Shown here: positions 9,401 to 17,093 of the stretch, one piece after another
How positions within the stretch are numbered: the first letter of the stretch is position 1
Layout: each line of letters begins with the position of its first letter
Assembly: GCF_036226605.1 (NCBI RefSeq)
Contig: NZ_CP109000.1
Span: 6,568,501-6,632,500 of the forward strand
DNA length: 64,000 nt
Reading direction: 5' to 3'
DNA from: Streptomyces sp. NBC_00704
Lineage (GTDB): Bacteria; Actinomycetota; Actinomycetes; Streptomycetales; Streptomycetaceae
Translations under genes and position numbers: made by a program
The notes under the pieces: model-generated
Told to the model about the DNA's origin: nothing
The model's input: the letters and a program-made list of their open reading frames with translations, nothing else
Databases searched by the model: none

Positions 9401-9804
9401 AGGGCACCACCACCAGCGTCACCGGCGCCAAGGGCTTCACCAGCATCGACTTCCCCGCCGCCGACGTCAGCGCCACCCCGGTGTGGATCGAGGTCGACCT
9501 CGGTGCCGACCGGTCCATCGGCTCCGTCACCCTCCACCCGCGCACCGACGCCGCCGGAGCCGGCGGCGGCTCGGCGAACTTCCCCGTCGACTTCACCTTG
9601 CAGACCCGCCCCGACGGATCCGGCACCTACACCACCGCCCGCACCGTCACGGGACAGCCCAACCCGAGCGGAGCCGCCCAGACCTACACGCTCACCTCCG
9701 TCACCGGCCGCTACCTGCGCCTGACGGCGACCGGACTCGGCGCCCCGGCTTCCGACGAGTCCACCAAGTTCCGCCTGCAACTCGCCGAGATCGGCATCGA
9801 CTGA
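6442..9804 (+). CDS. Secreted alpha-L-rhamnosidase-like protein (GH78) with two discoidin-like domains
   Basis: Predicted extracellular enzyme of 1120 residues releasing L-rhamnose from plant polysaccharides or glycosides. The ATG follows AGGAG. The N-terminus has twin arginines (VTRRSALRS) before a hydrophobic stretch ending ASAA, so Tat export is likely. Residues 40-240 carry the beta-sandwich domains typical of GH78 (WIWAP, WLWVNG). The alpha/alpha-barrel region holds MDCPTRERAQWWGD near residue 391 and DWDWQDWG near 503, which are hallmark acidic motifs. From about 805 two homologous discoidin/F5-8C-like modules follow (NSLENTSWGKNRLTDG and YTLENSDWGKTRILEG), each ending SDESTKFRLQLAE. 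The two modules also match at DNA level, suggesting a domain duplication. Confidence 0.85.
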   Translation: MHDVTRRSALRSAIAVALAPTLGSLLLPGLASTASAAVSWTAKWIWAPSSSANQWVAFRRTFTLGSAPSKAVTQIATDSKYWLWVNGTLVVFDGGLKRGPNRTDTYYDEIDLAPYLTSGTNTVALLVRYFGKEGFSHSSSGKGGLLFQSDIETGSTTTRLVSDTGWKHKVHPGYANNTSGTQVNFRLPESNVYYDARNATAMADWQSTGFDDSAWSAPTDFGAAGTAPWNGLVERPIPQFRYSGLKSYTNAASLPSAGQGSTAISATLPSNIQVTPYLKVNAPAGAVIGVQTDHYDDGKGLVGIDQKTIFNVRATYVCTGGVQEFEALGWMSGTAVRYTIPAGVTIVDLKYRESGYDTDFAGSFTSNDALFDTVWTKAARTMYVNMRDNYMDCPTRERAQWWGDVVNQLKEGFYTFDANSHALGKKAISQLASWAKDTGALYSPMPSTIWTGELPNQMLASVWSFWTFHLYTGDTSTVTGAYPAVKKYLDLWSLGSDGLVTHRAGDWDWQDWGTDIDTRVLNNCWYYLALDTAAKLAALSGNTGDVAGWQAQRTSIKANFDTLLWNSTKNEYRSPGYTGDTDDRANALAVVAGLAAPSHYPAITNVLRTHLNASPYTEFYVLEALYLMGAATVAEERMRNRYAAQAADPACHTLWEVWVKSQGTDNHAWNGGPLYALSAYAAGVRPTTAGWETYEVTPQTGTLTKINTVTPTVNGDIRFGITRDGAQATLTLTSPSGTTARVGVPTYGGSQPVIKANGTTVFTGGSSTGGVSGLSYDGKDSSYVYFKVQPGAWTFVATGTGRLDNLALNRPVTGNNSLENTSWGKNRLTDGKLTSVSGARGYTSNEFTSADVSANPVWVEIDLGADTDLDAIRLFPRTDTPAAGGGTANFPVDFTVQTRPDGSSVYSTARTVTGQSNPQGLVQTYGFKTTTARHVRLQATKLGAPASDESTKFRLQLAELTVPTAATTVTANYTLENSDWGKTRILEGTTTSVTGAKGFTSIDFPAADVSATPVWIEVDLGADRSIGSVTLHPRTDAAGAGGGSANFPVDFTLQTRPDGSGTYTTARTVTGQPNPSGAAQTYTLTSVTGRYLRLTATGLGAPASDESTKFRLQLAEIGID

Positions 9805-10146
9805 CACGCCACAGCCACAGTGGCCCGCCGTCCGGGCACACACCCGCGTGCCCGGACGGCAGGCCTTCGCGAACAGCGAAGCTGACGCCTTCAGCGGCCG
9901 TACGCGATCAACGGCCGCTTGACCGTGGCTCCGGTCGGTATGACCGCAGGCGTGTCACGCACCGAGGCCGCCGCCGGCGTGACCGGATTGATGCGCCCCG
10001 ACGGACACGGCCGGCACCACCGTCGCCCGCCGGTGCGGCTCCGGTGGAGCAGCGCGTTGACGAGCTTCCGTTTCCCGTACCGACTGTCGTGCGAGGCGCG
10101 GGTGCTGCACCACGAGCAAGCAGGCACAGTCCGCAGCGTGCGGCGG
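9805..10146. other. Intergenic region, one terminator, no supported gene
   Basis: About 340 bases lie between the rhamnosidase stop and the end of the gene at 10147. Apart from the hairpin at 9827-9860 I see no recognisable feature. Confidence 0.5.
9827..9860 (+). terminator. Strong hairpin after the rhamnosidase gene
   Basis: GCCGTCCGGGCAC (9827-9839) pairs perfectly with GTGCCCGGACGGC (9848-9860) over 13 base pairs with an eight-base loop. It lies 22 bases after the stop codon and is a likely terminator. Confidence 0.7.
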
Positions 10147-10761
10147 TCAGGTCCAGTCCGTCGGTCGGAGCGCCCCGAGGAACTGGTAGAACTCGTAGGC
10201 CAGGTAGAAGTGCCCGTATGCCGCGACGCCCAGCAGGGCCGCAGGGAAGAGGGCCAGGCATCCGCCGTTGCGGTGCGGGCTGCCTGAGCGGTCGGCCAGC
10301 CACTCCGCGCAGGTCAGGTAGGTGACGGCCGCGAGGACCACGGGCGCCGCCACCGCCACGGCCATGGCCAGTAGGGAGGCGACGACCTTCACGGCGACCG
10401 CCGGACCGCCGGCGCCGGCCGAACCCGTTGCCGGCGGCAGGTCGAGCCAGGTGGTGAGGAAGAAGGAGTCCGCCATCACGGCCGACAGCACGGCTGTCAC
10501 CACGACCGCCAGGTAGTCGCCTACGCCGCCCGGGGGCCGCCCGCCATCGCCGGTGTGGGGCTGTGGCGCGGCGTCTTCGTGCCGCTGCGGCACGCTGGTG
10601 CGGCGCGGCACACCGTCGCGCAGGCGGTTCATGAACCAGTCGTCGATGAAGAGGCCGATGACGGACACGATGAAACTGCTCTGCCCCAGCGTCGTGTTGC
10701 GGAACTTCCAGAAGACGTAGAAGCAGGCGAGGGCGAACAGGACTTTGATCGCGTTGCGCAT
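10147..10761 (-). CDS. Hypothetical multi-pass membrane protein (204 aa)
   Basis: No family recognised. The protein starts at ATG 10761 and has about five hydrophobic segments: residues 5-19, 29-45 (SFIVSVIGLFIDDWF), 83-100, 122-150 and 170-195. A Pro- and Gly-rich polar loop (residues 52-80) separates the first two from the rest. The aromatic tail GHFYLAYEFYQFLGALRPTDWT is distinctive. No catalytic motif is visible. It is upstream of, and reads in the same direction as, no obvious partner; a strong terminator isolates it from the gene at 10919. Confidence 0.6.
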   Translation of the reverse strand: MRNAIKVLFALACFYVFWKFRNTTLGQSSFIVSVIGLFIDDWFMNRLRDGVPRRTSVPQRHEDAAPQPHTGDGGRPPGGVGDYLAVVVTAVLSAVMADSFFLTTWLDLPPATGSAGAGGPAVAVKVVASLLAMAVAVAAPVVLAAVTYLTCAEWLADRSGSPHRNGGCLALFPAALLGVAAYGHFYLAYEFYQFLGALRPTDWT

Positions 10762-10871
10762 GACTCCGGCTCTCGTGATGCGACCGGCCCGCGGTCTGAT
10801 CCGGACCTGCCGCCGTGGGCCCGGGGGGAACGTGGGTAGCGGCCGGTGCGTCCGCAGTGGCGTGAGGACGA

Positions 10872-10914
10872 ACCGGCGGCCGGCCGGGCGGCGTCGCCCC
10901 GGCCGGCCGCCGGT
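10872..10914 (-). terminator. 17-bp perfect GC-rich hairpin
   Basis: ACCGGCGGCCGGCCGGG (10872-10888) pairs perfectly with CCCGGCCGGCCGCCGGT (10898-10914) around a nine-base loop. It begins five bases beyond the stop of the gene ending at 10919, so it is a probable terminator for leftward transcription. Confidence 0.75.
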
Positions 10915-10918
10915 CCGT

Positions 10919-11353
10919 TCAGCCCCGGTCGAACTCGCCCTTCTCGATGAGGCCCACGATCACCGACTGGAACTTTCCCCACTGCTCGACCAGCCCGTTG
11001 CACATCGCGATGCCGTTCGACCCGAAGTACGTCAGCCCGTCGAAGAACATCTCGAAGCGGAAGTCCGGCCTGGCGTAGAGCGACTCGCGCATCTGCGCCG
11101 TCTGTCCGGCGTCCAGTCCCGACAGCGCAGCGGCGTAGGCGTCCATCTGGCCCGCCAGCAGCCTGTCGATCGCCGCCAGCACCTTTTCCGGGTCGACACC
11201 GGCCGGGCGGTCCGCCTGCTTGGCCGCTTCGACGGCGAACGCCAGCACGTCGGGCGCATCGGCCGCGAGGGGGCTCTGCTTCACCACCGGGCCGGTGGAC
11301 CAGTCCCGTACCGCCGAGGAACGCTTGGACTTGCTTCCGAAGAACCCCACCAT
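10919..11353 (-). CDS. Hypothetical cytoplasmic protein (144 aa)
   Basis: Unrecognised soluble protein. The ATG at 11353 follows a GGAGAT ribosome binding site. The N-terminus is basic and Ser-rich (FFGSKSKRSS). Most of the rest is predicted helical (EKVLAAIDRLLAGQMDAYAAALSG), and an aromatic motif FRFEMFFDGLTYFGSNG lies near residue 98. There is no signal peptide or membrane helix. It lies 126 bases downstream of a 48-codon gene in the same orientation, and a repeat of GTGAAAAGC units lies in the gap. The two could be co-transcribed. Function is unknown. Confidence 0.6.
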   Translation of the reverse strand: MVGFFGSKSKRSSAVRDWSTGPVVKQSPLAADAPDVLAFAVEAAKQADRPAGVDPEKVLAAIDRLLAGQMDAYAAALSGLDAGQTAQMRESLYARPDFRFEMFFDGLTYFGSNGIAMCNGLVEQWGKFQSVIVGLIEKGEFDRG

Positions 11354-11371
11354 GATCTCCTTGGTTCCGTT

Positions 11372-11408
11372 CTGCCGTGAAAAGCGGTGAAAAGCCGTGA
11401 AAGCCGTG
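11372..11408. repeat. Short tandem repeat of GTGAAAAGC units
   Basis: Four imperfect copies, about ten bases each, of CGTGAAAAGC lie in the leader of the gene starting at 11353. The meaning is unknown; they may be a replication-slippage product. Confidence 0.5.
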
Positions 11409-11479
11409 AGTAGGGGATCGGGGCAGGCGGCCGGTCGCGGAGAGCCGCCGCGGACGCCCGGTGGCCGACCGCGGTCCTG

Positions 11480-11626
11480 TCAGCCGTCGATGATCTTGCG
11501 TGCGCGGTTTCCGCGCTCGCCGACCTCCCGGTACAGGCGCTTGAGCAGGTCGAGTTCCTGCTGGTTGAGCTTGCCGCCGAACTCCGCCTTGCGGAGCACC
11601 CGTTCGTATTCCTCAGCCGTAGCCAC
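11480..11626 (-). CDS. Small soluble protein (48 aa), unknown
   Basis: Unrecognised 48-residue protein. I start it at GTG 11626 because GGGAGG (11632-11637) then sits five bases upstream; a longer frame exists but lacks a ribosome binding site. The sequence is almost entirely charged and helical (EEYERVLRKAEFGGK, QELDLLKRLYREVGERG) with no hydrophobic segment. This suggests a small DNA-, RNA- or protein-binding helix pair. It is transcribed toward the 144-residue gene and lies behind the sensor kinase gene in the same direction. Confidence 0.5.
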   Translation of the reverse strand: MATAEEYERVLRKAEFGGKLNQQELDLLKRLYREVGERGNRARKIIDG

Positions 11627-11776
11627 GGCCACCTCCCGTTTGCCTTCGGTGCGCTGCGGACCGGGCGCAGCAACGGCCGTCCCGGTCAGGACCGTCCGGG
11701 CGGGCCGCAGCGCGGTCCGGCCCGCATACCTGTCACCGACGGGCGGCCATCCCCCCAACGGCCGCCCGTCGTACGG

Positions 11777-14116
11777 TCATCCTGTCGCCGCGGCACCGAC
11801 CGCGCTGTCCCCATCAATGGGGACACCGGTAGACGACGGGGCCGCGACGCCGCCCGCGTGGGTGGAGACCTCGACCCAGGTGGACTCCCTGCCGTCCTCG
11901 ACGACCGCGGAGGTTTCCGCCAGGGCCTTGCGCAGGGCGGCGGCCCGCTCCGGGTCCCCCGGCAGCGTCACCAGGCCGACCGAGAGCGCGCCTGGCCGGG
12001 GTTCCACGCTGAGGACCAGTTCCTCCGGGGCCGGTTTCGTGCCCAGCGCGGAGGTGAGCAGGCGACGCAGCAGATCCGGCGGGGGCGGATGGTCGGCGTC
12101 CGACTGGATGGTCACCACGCAGCCCTCGGCGCGTGCCGCGCCCAGCAGTTCACGGGTGGAGCGGCCGAGCGCACCGGGCAGGTGCAGCTCGTCGCGGACG
12201 GCCAGATCCAGCATCCGCGCCCGGACCCGGGTCTGTGACGCTTGCGGGGAGAGATCCCCGGAGGCGGTACGGCGCAGGAAGGAAAGGATCTCCTCGTCGA
12301 GGTCGGCCAGGCGTCTGCGGTGCACCGCCTCGCGGGCCTGTCGGGCGGACTCCACAGCGGCCGAGGCCGCCCGCCCGGCGTTGGCTCGCATCACCGCCGC
12401 GCCCAGCCGGGCCACGGTCTGCCCGATGGCCAGCCCCATGCCCACACCCAGCGCCGGGGCGAACAACGCCGGCACCGCCTTCGCCGCACTCTCGCCCCAG
12501 GAGTCGGCGAACGGCGGCCCGGCCAGCAGCACCAGGACGACCCCCGCCTGTTCCAGTACCAGCGCCAGCACGGCTTCCCACGGTGGCCGGACGATCACCA
12601 GCACGGTCAGCAGCGGGGTGACCGCGCCGATCGGCCAGGAGGTGTCATCGGCGATGCCGGACGTGGGGATCACGAGGAAGCTGCCGACCGCCCCGCCGAC
12701 GGCGAAGGCGCTCACGGCGGCGGCCGCGCGCCCCCCGATGCCTTTCTGGGCGCGCAACAGCAACGCCACGGTCACCGCGGCCAGCAGCAGGTACCACACC
12801 ATCAGCCAGCTCACCCGCGGGGTCCGCACGGTGTGGATCGCGGCGACGGCCCCGGTGGCGAGCAGATAGGGGACACAGACGGCGGCCAGCGGCCGGCGGA
12901 TGTCCCCGACCGCGGTGCGGATGCTCGACATCCGGTCCGGGGTTTCCGCGACGGCCCCGCGGCCCTCGCCTGTGCGGACCGCCCGCGCCCGGGCCCGCTG
13001 CCAGACCAGCCGTACGGTGGTGCCGTCGCCGGGGGAGCTGTGCACCTCCGCGGTGCCTGCCACGGCGGCCATCCGCCGCAGCACCGATCTGCGCAGTCCC
13101 ATCGAGGACACGTGCACTCCGGCCGGGGAGAACCCCACCCCGTCGTCGGCGACGGAGAGCACGAATCCGTGCTCGTCCCCGCGCAGCCGGACCTTCAGCG
13201 CCTGCGCCTCGGCGTGCCGGACCGCGTTGCGCACCGCCTCGGCCGCCGCACCCAGGGCGGCCTCGGCAACCTCGGCGGGCACCGGGACGGCCCCCGAGAC
13301 CTCGACGCTCAGAGGTGGCCCGCCTCCGGCGGTGAGCGTGGCGAGCAGGGCCGCGAGGTCGGCATCTTGCCCTGGTGCGGCAGGCGCCCGCAGCAGTGCG
13401 TCCACGGCGCTGTGGCATGCCTGCCTCACCTGCGTCGTGGCGATCCCGGGCATGCTGACCGCGCGCAGCGCGGAACTCACCTCGTCGTGCAGCAGGTCCT
13501 GGAAGCGGTGATGCGCCTCCCGGCGCGCCTTCGCTCGTGCGGCCGTGGCGCCTGCCGTCAGCGTCTGTTCCTGGGCGGCGTCGGCACGGGCTCCGGCGGT
13601 GCGCAGCAGTGGGCCCAGCACCGCGGCCGCCACCGCGGCGGCCAGCACCGGCCAGGCGCCCTGCACCGCGGCAGCCGGACCGTCCGTCGGCAGACTCGCC
13701 GCGATCTGCGCACCGATGACCGCCGAGGACACCGGCCACGCGAGCCGGCGCGGTCCGAACCCGATCGCCAGCAGCACGGCGACGGCGGTGGGTTCGCAGC
13801 GCAGCCCGACGACGATCAGCGACGGCCGCTCGACCGCGAACACCGCCTCCGTGACGAGCGAGACGCCCACGGACGCCCACACATCGCCATAGCCCAGCCG
13901 GACGAGGGCGCCGCGCACCGTCAGGACGGCCGCCAGCGCGGTGACCACCACGGCAGTGGCGAGGACGGCGGGCGCGAGCCGTCCGCCCGATGACACCAGC
14001 AGCATCGACCAGCTCACCGCGAACAGCGCCGTGACCGCCGCCATCGCGCGCTGAAGACCGGACCACACGCCATGGCGGTAGGTTCCCGGCCTCGGCGCCT
14101 CGGCGTTCGGTGTCAC
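11777..14116 (-). CDS. Large NarL-type sensor histidine kinase with a second membrane module
   Basis: Membrane sensor kinase of about 779 residues partnering the LuxR-type response regulator upstream. The GTG at 14116 overlaps the regulator stop in a GTGA, which is why I prefer it over the longer frame. Residues 20-175 hold several membrane helices. The phospho-acceptor region is FQDLLHDEVSSAL near residue 210, typical of HisKA_3 kinases. The ATPase region has an N-box (AEAVRNAVRHA, near 290) and a G1 box (VADDGVGFSPAG). Unusually the protein continues: residues 390-550 form a second block of membrane helices, followed by a soluble domain that starts HRRRLADLDEEILSFLR and shows no clear N- or G-boxes. 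This tail looks like a degenerate kinase core. Confidence 0.78.
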   Translation of the reverse strand: MTPNAEAPRPGTYRHGVWSGLQRAMAAVTALFAVSWSMLLVSSGGRLAPAVLATAVVVTALAAVLTVRGALVRLGYGDVWASVGVSLVTEAVFAVERPSLIVVGLRCEPTAVAVLLAIGFGPRRLAWPVSSAVIGAQIAASLPTDGPAAAVQGAWPVLAAAVAAAVLGPLLRTAGARADAAQEQTLTAGATAARAKARREAHHRFQDLLHDEVSSALRAVSMPGIATTQVRQACHSAVDALLRAPAAPGQDADLAALLATLTAGGGPPLSVEVSGAVPVPAEVAEAALGAAAEAVRNAVRHAEAQALKVRLRGDEHGFVLSVADDGVGFSPAGVHVSSMGLRRSVLRRMAAVAGTAEVHSSPGDGTTVRLVWQRARARAVRTGEGRGAVAETPDRMSSIRTAVGDIRRPLAAVCVPYLLATGAVAAIHTVRTPRVSWLMVWYLLLAAVTVALLLRAQKGIGGRAAAAVSAFAVGGAVGSFLVIPTSGIADDTSWPIGAVTPLLTVLVIVRPPWEAVLALVLEQAGVVLVLLAGPPFADSWGESAAKAVPALFAPALGVGMGLAIGQTVARLGAAVMRANAGRAASAAVESARQAREAVHRRRLADLDEEILSFLRRTASGDLSPQASQTRVRARMLDLAVRDELHLPGALGRSTRELLGAARAEGCVVTIQSDADHPPPPDLLRRLLTSALGTKPAPEELVLSVEPRPGALSVGLVTLPGDPERAAALRKALAETSAVVEDGRESTWVEVSTHAGGVAAPSSTGVPIDGDSAVGAAATG

Positions 14117-14964
14117 CACCCCGGGGTGTCCGGCGTGCCGTCGGACGCAGTCGGTGTGAGGTCGATGTGGCCGTCGGCCACGGCACGCCACACCAGCTGC
14201 CGGCTGTCCTCCAACAGCCCTTCGCCCGCGGCGGCGTACGCCTCGATGGCACGCTTGCGGTACGTGCGGACGGTGTCCTCGGTGATGTGCAGCATCCGCG
14301 CCACCTGGCGGTGCGGCAGACCTCGGGCGATCAGCTCCAGGACGCGGCGCTCCTGACTGCTGAGGCGGACGGCGCCGCGCGGATCGGTGACGATGGCGTG
14401 TGCGAGCCGACTGGACAGATAGGGCTCCCCGCCGTGCACGGCGCGGATGGCGTCCACCAGTCGTGCCTCCGGGTCCTCCTTCAGCACCAGGCCCACGGCC
14501 CCCGCGTCCAGCGCCCTGCGCACCGCGGCGGGCCGGTGCTCGGTGGTGAAGACCAGCACCCGCGCTCCGGCGGCCCGAAGGCGCCGGACGTTGTCGTCGA
14601 CGGCCTTGCCGTCTCGCAGCCGCAGGTCGAGCAGGACCACCGAGGGCATGTCCAGGGACACCCCCGCTGGTGCGCCGGGAGGCGGGCCAGGTGGTGCGCA
14701 GGGCAGGGCGCCCTCCGACGGCTCGGCAGGCGGGGGCGGCTCCAGCCCGGCGAGGAGGGCTTCCACGTCGGGCGCCACGTGCACCAGCTCGATGTCGGCG
14801 GTGTGCTCGGCGAAGTACGCCTGGAGACCGAGCAGGACCACCGGATGGTCGTCGACCGCCGCTACGGCGATCCTGGACTCGCTGCGCCCGCCGCGCCCGG
14901 CATTCTCCCGGCGCCCGCCGGGTCCGCCGTTCCCTTGGTGTTCCGTGTCCCCGGACGCCGACAT
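14113..14964 (-). CDS. NarL/LuxR-family response regulator
   Basis: Transcription factor of 283 residues, start ATG 14964 behind GGGGGA. The receiver domain shows the acidic pair VDDHP near residue 37, the phospho-acceptor Asp in VVLLDLRLRDG and the conserved Lys in LVLKED. A Pro-rich insert of some 30 residues (PPPPAEPSEGALPCAPPGP) sits between receiver strands beta2 and beta3, where usual NarL proteins have a short loop. The C-terminal LuxR helix-turn-helix reads LSSQERRVLELIARGL followed by VARMLHITEDTVRTYRKRAI. It is translationally coupled to the kinase. Target genes are not evident. Confidence 0.85.
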   Translation of the reverse strand: MSASGDTEHQGNGGPGGRRENAGRGGRSESRIAVAAVDDHPVVLLGLQAYFAEHTADIELVHVAPDVEALLAGLEPPPPAEPSEGALPCAPPGPPPGAPAGVSLDMPSVVLLDLRLRDGKAVDDNVRRLRAAGARVLVFTTEHRPAAVRRALDAGAVGLVLKEDPEARLVDAIRAVHGGEPYLSSRLAHAIVTDPRGAVRLSSQERRVLELIARGLPHRQVARMLHITEDTVRTYRKRAIEAYAAAGEGLLEDSRQLVWRAVADGHIDLTPTASDGTPDTPGW

Positions 14965-15389
14965 GGTCCCCCTCTGTCCGCTTCGCGGCCGCATGCTACC
15001 GGCCCGGACCGCGGCGGAGTAGGTCAATGCCCGCGAACTCCGCCGGCTCCGGACCCTTCGGGCAAACCGCGGCAGCGCGACGCGCCGTCGGGCCGGAGAG
15101 GGGAACGGGCATGCCCGGTTCGCCGGCCGTGCACGCGACCAGGCCACGGGAATCAGGCTCCGCCGATCCGCATGACGGCGGCCCCTGGGTGCGCTGGACC
15201 CGGGACGAGCGACACGTTCAGGCCTTCGTGGCCGACGTTCCCGACGAGACCGGCGGACGTGCCGTGCTGAAGACGCGCCCTGGGCTGCTGGGGAATCGCG
15301 CTCCACACTGGGTGACTCTTTGCCGCCCCGGAGGCGGACAGCGCAAGAAAGGCAAACAATGCGCGCGAGATGCGGTCTATTTTCGTTTC
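14965..15389. other. Divergent intergenic region, no recognised element
   Basis: About 425 bases separate the response-regulator start from the aminotransferase start. Promoters for both genes must lie here, but I see no clear -35/-10 pair or palindrome that decides their position. A frame open from 14670 continues through it into the aminotransferase, but its residues resemble no family. Confidence 0.45.
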
Positions 15390-16571
15390 ATGGATGACTC
15401 ATTGAAGGACCTCACGGGAACTCGCGGCGTGAACCCCCTGCGGCAGCTGTCTCTCGAGCAGCTACGGCAGCGCACGAGTATGAAGTGGACGACCTACCAG
15501 GACGACGTATTGCCGCTGTGGGTGGCGGAGATGGACGTGCCGGTCGCCGAGCCCATTGCACGAGCCATCCACAGTGCGGTGGACCGCGGAGATACCGGAT
15601 ATCCGGCCGGAACCGCCTATGCCGAGGCATTCGCGGACTTCGCCGCGCGACGTTGGGACTGGGACGACCTGGCTGTCGAGCGGACGGCGATCGTCCCTGA
15701 CGTGATGCTGGGCATCGTCGAGATGCTCAAGTTGGTCTCCGGCCGCGGGGACCCCGTCGTGGTCAACTGCCCCGTGTATCCCCCCTTCTATCAGTTCATC
15801 CGCAACGACGGCCGGCCGGTTGTCGAGGCGCCGCTGACCGAGGAAGGGCGGATCGACCTGACCACCCTGGAGGTCGCGTTCCAGAAAGCCACCGGTCGCG
15901 GCAGGCAGCCGGTGTACCTGCTGTGCAGTCCGCACAATCCGACCGGCGCCGTACACACCGCCACTGAACTGACCGATGTTGCCGAGCTTGCGCGCAGGTA
16001 CGCCGTGCGCGTCGTGGCGGACGAGATCCACGCTCCCCTCGTGGCTGCCGGAACCTCCTTCGTTCCTTTCCTGAGCGTGCCGGGCGCGGAGAACAGCCTG
16101 TCGGTGATGTCCGCCTCCAAGGCATGGAACCTCGCCGGTCTCAAGGCCGCCCTCGCCGTCGCCGGCCCCGAGGCCGCCGACGACCTGGCCCGCCTCCCCG
16201 AGGAAGTCGGTCACGGTCCCAGCCACCTCGGCGTCATCGCCCACACCGCGGCCCTACGGGAGGGCGGTGCCTGGCTCGACAGCCTGCTGGCCGGACTGGA
16301 CGAAAACCGTCGGCTGCTCGGCGAGCTGCTGTCCACCCACCTGCCCACCGTGCGCTGCCGCCCAGGCCAGGCCACCTACCTGGCCTGGCTGGACTGCCGG
16401 AAACTGGGCCTTGGCAACGACCCGGCGGCCGTCTTCCTGGAACGAGGCCGGATCGCCGTCAACTCCGGGATCGCCTTCGGGCCGGGCGGCGCGGGGTTCG
16501 TCCGTATGAACCTGGCCACCTCTCCGGACATCCTCGCCGAGGGGGTCCGCAGGATGGCCTCCGCACTGTGA
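15390..16571 (+). CDS. PatB/MalY-type PLP-dependent C-S lyase or aminotransferase
   Basis: Fold-type I PLP enzyme of about 393 residues, the usual length of cystathionine beta-lyase PatB/MalY proteins. Seen motifs are LPLWVAEMDVPV near residue 47 (family hallmark LWVADMDF), GDTGYPAGTAYAEAF, the substrate-pocket stretch CSPHNPTGAVH near 178, VADEIHAPLV near 212 with the cofactor-binding Asp, and SASKAWNLAGLK with the PLP lysine near 243. The start is uncertain: ATG 15390 lacks a clear ribosome binding site and GTG 15429 is possible. ATG 15480 would cut into the conserved N-terminus. The reaction is probably beta-elimination of cystathionine or related thioethers. Confidence 0.82.
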   Translation: MDDSLKDLTGTRGVNPLRQLSLEQLRQRTSMKWTTYQDDVLPLWVAEMDVPVAEPIARAIHSAVDRGDTGYPAGTAYAEAFADFAARRWDWDDLAVERTAIVPDVMLGIVEMLKLVSGRGDPVVVNCPVYPPFYQFIRNDGRPVVEAPLTEEGRIDLTTLEVAFQKATGRGRQPVYLLCSPHNPTGAVHTATELTDVAELARRYAVRVVADEIHAPLVAAGTSFVPFLSVPGAENSLSVMSASKAWNLAGLKAALAVAGPEAADDLARLPEEVGHGPSHLGVIAHTAALREGGAWLDSLLAGLDENRRLLGELLSTHLPTVRCRPGQATYLAWLDCRKLGLGNDPAAVFLERGRIAVNSGIAFGPGGAGFVRMNLATSPDILAEGVRRMASAL

Positions 16572-16687
16572 GCTCGTCGACTCGACTGGGACGTGATGGG
16601 CAGCCTCTGCGGTCGGCGCAGCAGGACTGCGCAGGTGACCGCCCGTTCCGTGCGCCGCCGCAGTGCCGTGCCGCGTCCCGGAGGCCG

Positions 16688-16909
16688 GATGTCGAGCAGG
16701 TGGAGCCGGATGCCGCGGGTGATGGCGACGACGGGTGGGTCTGTGCCGCTGCCGCTCCGTAGTCGCAGATCGGACAGGTGGTAGAGGATCATCCAGCCGG
16801 TGGGTTGTACTTTCTTGTTGCCGGGACAGATGCCCCGCATTCTCTGGTCGCCTCCGAGGGCCCGGCGGACCTGGCGTTCGATCAGGCAGAACACCAGCAG
16901 GGCCAGACA
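16688..16909 (-). pseudogene. Transposase C-terminal remnant (IS1634/IS4-like)
   Basis: In the frame covering these bases the translation reads ALCLALLVFCLIERQVRRAL, then GICPGNKKVQPTGWMILYHL and IRLHLLDI. This matches the C-terminal end of IS1634-type transposases: hydrophobic LALLVYALIER helix, then an ENR-P-T-motif and a terminal LLELL segment. There is no DDE core upstream, and the reading frame is lost on both sides. It is therefore a decayed fragment lying in the otherwise empty interval 16572-17093. Confidence 0.5.
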
Positions 16910-17028
16910 GAGAGCAACTCCGTCCCGATCCCGAAGACTTCCTCCGTCGCCCGTTCCCTGGCCCAGCGATCCACCCGCCACAAGGGGGTCGGCGCGAGGA
17001 GCTCGCGAGGCGGCAGTGCAATGCAGAC

Positions 17029-17064
17029 AGGCGGGCGCACGACCCGGTGCACCCGCCCGCTGCG
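17029..17064 (-). terminator. Imperfect hairpin downstream of the beta-helix gene
   Basis: GCGGGCGCAC and GTGCACCCGCCCGC can pair with a small internal bulge about 30 bases beyond the stop of the gene ending at 17094. It is a possible terminator. Confidence 0.35.
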
Positions 17065-17093
17065 CTCGAGCCCGCCGCGTGGTGGTGAGGCCG

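Noticed and set aside
7198..9843. Very long minus-strand open frame opposite the GH78 gene
   Set aside because: It is an antisense shadow of the high-GC coding strand. Its translation is Gly/Val/Ala/Arg-rich without any domain, and the plus-strand gene has clear motifs, signal and RBS.
9891..10127. Minus-strand frame of 78 codons with a basic stretch SRYGKRKLVNALLHRS
   Set aside because: There is no ribosome binding site, no family match that I trust, and no continuation. It was kept as intergenic.
14670..15389. In-frame upstream extension of the PatB/MalY-like gene
   Set aside because: The added residues are Arg/Pro-rich, overlap the divergent response-regulator gene and match nothing in the family, which begins near the chosen ATG.
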